A stretch of DNA of 6,666 nucleotides from an uncultured Lachnospiraceae bacterium (GTDB lineage Bacteria > Bacillota > Clostridia > Lachnospirales > Lachnospiraceae). The notes under the pieces are model-generated. The model was not told where the DNA came from, did not search any database, and saw nothing but the letters and a program-made list of their open reading frames with translations. Where the stretch lies: contig CACZRA010000190.1 in assembly GCA_902783395.1 (NCBI GenBank), forward strand, positions 1 to 6,666, in the 5' to 3' direction. The first letter of the stretch is position 1. Each line of letters opens with the position of its first letter. Position numbers and translations under genes: made by a program. Positions 4,547 through 6,666 of this stretch are shown piece after piece.

Positions 4547-5801
4547 GTTTACTCCTCACTCCAGACACGGTCTCTCCCACTGCTTCTGCTATAAGGCATA
4601 CATAAAGCAGGAGCATCACCATGTTGATCACTGCCCTTGCAGGCACATCAACCGCTCCGATATGCGCCGTCCTCTGCAGCGGCGACAGTATCAATGCAAA
4701 CAATAATACATATATTACATCAGCCCGGCTGTGCTCTTCATTGAAAAACATCACCATCGGCAGGAACAAAAACATGAGACAGTAGTATCCCTGCTGCCCT
4801 GAGGTCAGGACCAGTGTAAGCATAAGGAGCATTATCCTTTTCCACCCCGGCAAAGACCATGCGGTGCATAAAGAAAGCACTGCCGCTATATATGCGGCCA
4901 CCTGCAGTATCCCATGACTTATTCCGGTAAGGGAAGTGATGACCGGAGTCGAAAAACCGAACTCCGCTATCGTCATGTATGAAGAGGCATGCTCCCCCAG
5001 AGTCTTTATAAAAGCGCCAAGAGTTTCAGTAAACGGCATGTCCATCCAAAGGAACGGGATAACATACAAGACAACGCCAAGCAGGAAAGCCGAGACGGCC
5101 TCCCTCCATTTCTTCCTGTATAACAGTAGCACACCCATCATCGCAGGAAAGATCTTAAGGGCAGCAGCAAAAGCAAGACAGAAGCAGCCGGTAAAAGCCT
5201 TTACCGGATAGGGCACACCGCCGTCCGCAGACTCCCTCTCATCCCTGTCAAGCAGGTAAATATAAAGAAATACCGCAGCCGCGGTTATGACCTGAAGATT
5301 CCCGCGTTCTATACAATAAAGATTGACACCTGACAGGAACAGCACAAAAAATAAAAATGCTTTTTTAAGATCGTTCCCTGTCCTGCTGCTCTTGTAAAGC
5401 GAATAAAAAAGCAGCAGATAGGATATCAGCAGCACCGCTATGAATGCTGCCATCGGAAGCTGCGTATAACGGGCGGAATATCTGGTCTCTCCCTCGACCC
5501 AGCCCGAAACATCATATTCATAAAGCTTCGAAAAAGGATATAACAGGAGGAAAGTCAGAGGCGGCAGGCTCCTCTCTTCGGTAAGCCCCCATATATATGG
5601 TTTTTTTCCTATGGAATAATAAACCACATTAAACCAGTCCATGAAAAAATCATTGCTGTCTGTAAGGAAGAGGCCTCTCTGCGAACCGGATATATCTTTC
5701 ATGAAGAGATACAGCCATACAAAAAAGAACAGCGAAAAGACAATTCCGAATATGATAAGCAGCTTTCCTGTTATTTCTTTACTCTTTTTCTTCATCTTCA
5801 T
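4536..5801 (-). CDS. Multi-pass membrane glycosyltransferase, GT87/DUF2029-like (421 aa)
   Basis: A polytopic GT-C-fold type protein that would use a lipid-linked sugar to glycosylate an acceptor on the outer face of the membrane. Visible: a short basic N-terminus (MKMKKKSKE), a first helix (about 12-33), an extracytoplasmic stretch with acidic residues (D48, D51, D55) where GT-C enzymes keep catalytic Asp, and about nine to ten further hydrophobic segments (for example 116-136, 147-161, 170-184, 204-227, 236-252, 297-315, 323-336, 340-353, 361-374, 390-406). The ERGN motif at 165-168 and KIFP at 216-219 match conserved positions of GT87 (mannosyltransferase-like) proteins. Start ATG at 5801 has AAGGA 6 nt upstream; an ATG at 5795 is an alternative. 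The start overlaps the preceding gene by 23 bp. Donor and acceptor are unknown. Confidence 0.8.
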   Translation of the reverse strand: MKMKKKSKEITGKLLIIFGIVFSLFFFVWLYLFMKDISGSQRGLFLTDSNDFFMDWFNVVYYSIGKKPYIWGLTEERSLPPLTFLLLYPFSKLYEYDVSGWVEGETRYSARYTQLPMAAFIAVLLISYLLLFYSLYKSSRTGNDLKKAFLFFVLFLSGVNLYCIERGNLQVITAAAVFLYIYLLDRDERESADGGVPYPVKAFTGCFCLAFAAALKIFPAMMGVLLLYRKKWREAVSAFLLGVVLYVIPFLWMDMPFTETLGAFIKTLGEHASSYMTIAEFGFSTPVITSLTGISHGILQVAAYIAAVLSLCTAWSLPGWKRIMLLMLTLVLTSGQQGYYCLMFLFLPMVMFFNEEHSRADVIYVLLFALILSPLQRTAHIGAVDVPARAVINMVMLLLYVCLIAEAVGETVSGVRSKHEL

Positions 5802-6666
5802 CCGGAATCCTTACCGCCCTGCTCGTTCTGAGCGTCTGTCCCTCTGCATCATAGCTTACTCTCTGTATGGCAAAACGGGACTCATCGATCATATTCCCGT
5901 CTTTTCCCTTTTCAAATACCCTGACCACCGCCTCGTCTTCCGGACCGGCTTCAGGCACGATCCCCTTTTTCTCCAGCAGTCTTTTGGTAGTCTCATCTTC
6001 AAGTATTTCACTGTCTGATGTCTCTATCTCAAAATCATACCTCTTATCCTGAAGCAGCATCAGATAAGTATTGAGATCGCCCTGCTCTTCCAGCCTCTCA
6101 TCCTTCATCTCTGTATATCCTGCAAAGTCCATATCCCAATATGCATAGGCTTCATCCCCCCTGTGATCAGTCAGGGAATAATTATCCATAAGATACTGCC
6201 CCATTTGATCGGTAACCTTGAAGGCTCCCGAAGGATTAAGATGCGATGCGGGGTCATAACAGTCCGTCTCATAATCAACAACATCCAGATCGAGATAGTT
6301 CAGATATTTTACTCCATGCTGCTTCGCTATCTCCGACACGGTATTGATATCGACCCAGGTGCTCTCCCCGGTTACCGGATATGGAATATAGGTAAGCAGT
6401 ACGTCTATTCCCCGCTTTTGACATTCTTCTATCATGAGCTCCAGATATGCCCGTCCGACTGTCATCTCCTCAAGCGTCGTCCCCGGGTTTTCAGCAGGAG
6501 TTGAAGGCTCCGCTATCTGTATCCTTGATTCCGCACCGTATTCTTTATTGTACACGGGCTCAAAATCTTCCTGCTTCATATCGCTCCATCTCGAATGATA
6601 CACGGAATAATCCCACAACAGTCCGAGCCTTGTATGTTTTTCCTTTGTTCCGTTTTCTCCGGTCAC
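5779..6666 (-). CDS. SGNH/GDSL hydrolase-like protein (DltD/AlgX-like surface acyl-transfer type), C-terminal part only
   Basis: The frame is open to the window edge, and the GTG at the very edge is not a credible start: residues 17-35 (LWDYSVYHSRWSDMKQEDF) look like mid-protein sequence, so the gene begins outside. The visible 295 residues contain a Rossmann-like core strand IDVLLTYIPYP (87-97) and the motif DPASHLNPSGAFKVTDQMGQ (138-157), whose Asp138 and His142 match the DxxH catalytic pair of SGNH hydrolases. The catalytic Ser block would lie upstream, outside the window. A C-terminal extension (about 175-295) of unknown fold is acidic and ends PDEDEEKE. Related proteins are often coupled to an MBOAT acyltransferase and acylate extracellular polysaccharide or teichoic acid; whether an MBOAT gene sits upstream cannot be seen. 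The last 23 bp overlap the GT87 gene. Confidence 0.75.
   Translation of the reverse strand: MTGENGTKEKHTRLGLLWDYSVYHSRWSDMKQEDFEPVYNKEYGAESRIQIAEPSTPAENPGTTLEEMTVGRAYLELMIEECQKRGIDVLLTYIPYPVTGESTWVDINTVSEIAKQHGVKYLNYLDLDVVDYETDCYDPASHLNPSGAFKVTDQMGQYLMDNYSLTDHRGDEAYAYWDMDFAGYTEMKDERLEEQGDLNTYLMLLQDKRYDFEIETSDSEILEDETTKRLLEKKGIVPEAGPEDEAVVRVFEKGKDGNMIDESRFAIQRVSYDAEGQTLRTSRAVRIPDEDEEKE

Noticed and set aside
5589..5607. Palindrome CCATATATATGG followed by seven T residues on the plus strand, resembling a terminator
   Set aside because: The stem is AT-rich with no room for a loop, and it lies inside the GT87 coding sequence on the strand without genes. It is most likely coincidence with the codons for residues near the IGKKPYIWG segment.

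Overview
The window reads as a chromosomal stretch of a Gram-positive anaerobe of the Clostridia, most likely Lachnospiraceae or a close relative. This is inferred from strong AGGAGG-type ribosome binding sites, tightly packed same-strand operons, a MgtE magnesium channel beside TypA, and a tRNA-Ala without an encoded CCA. No species-level marker is present. Every supported feature lies on the minus strand, so transcription runs from the high-coordinate end to the low-coordinate end.

Region 1 (6666 down to 2276) is a surface-glycan or nucleotide-sugar operon of five tightly linked genes. In transcription order they are: the C-terminal part of an SGNH/GDSL-type hydrolase-like protein that enters from outside the window; a multi-pass GT87-like membrane glycosyltransferase; a LicC-type nucleotidyltransferase; a Gfo/Idh/MocA sugar oxidoreductase; and a WxcM/FdtA-like cupin nucleotide-sugar 3,4-ketoisomerase. 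The first four are joined by overlaps of 23, 11 and 4 bp and the last follows after 28 bp. I infer that they make and attach an unusual modified sugar, or a sugar bearing a CDP-activated group, on an extracellular polymer.

Region 2 (2272 down to 2044) is the oddest part. A near-consensus promoter fires into a complete tRNA-Ala(CGC) gene. That gene sits between the 5' part and the 3' part of a second, closely related tRNA-Ala-like sequence. A 10-bp perfect inverted repeat lies at the two break points. Removing the 120 bp between the break points would rebuild a 74-nt tRNA-like sequence. The arrangement looks like a tRNA nested in a tRNA; decayed tandem duplication, a small insertion or a local assembly error could each explain it.

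Region 3 (2007 down to 1) follows with no visible terminator: a 58-aa small protein, mgtE, a 109-aa protein of unknown function, and the first 47 codons of typA, which runs out of the window. The small gap sizes suggest one operon, probably fed at least partly by the tRNA promoter. No M-box-like magnesium riboswitch leader is possible in the roughly 40 nt between the tRNA locus and the first start codon. There is no gene-free stretch longer than about 300 bp; the longest non-protein interval is 2008-2275, which the tRNA locus and its promoter fill.
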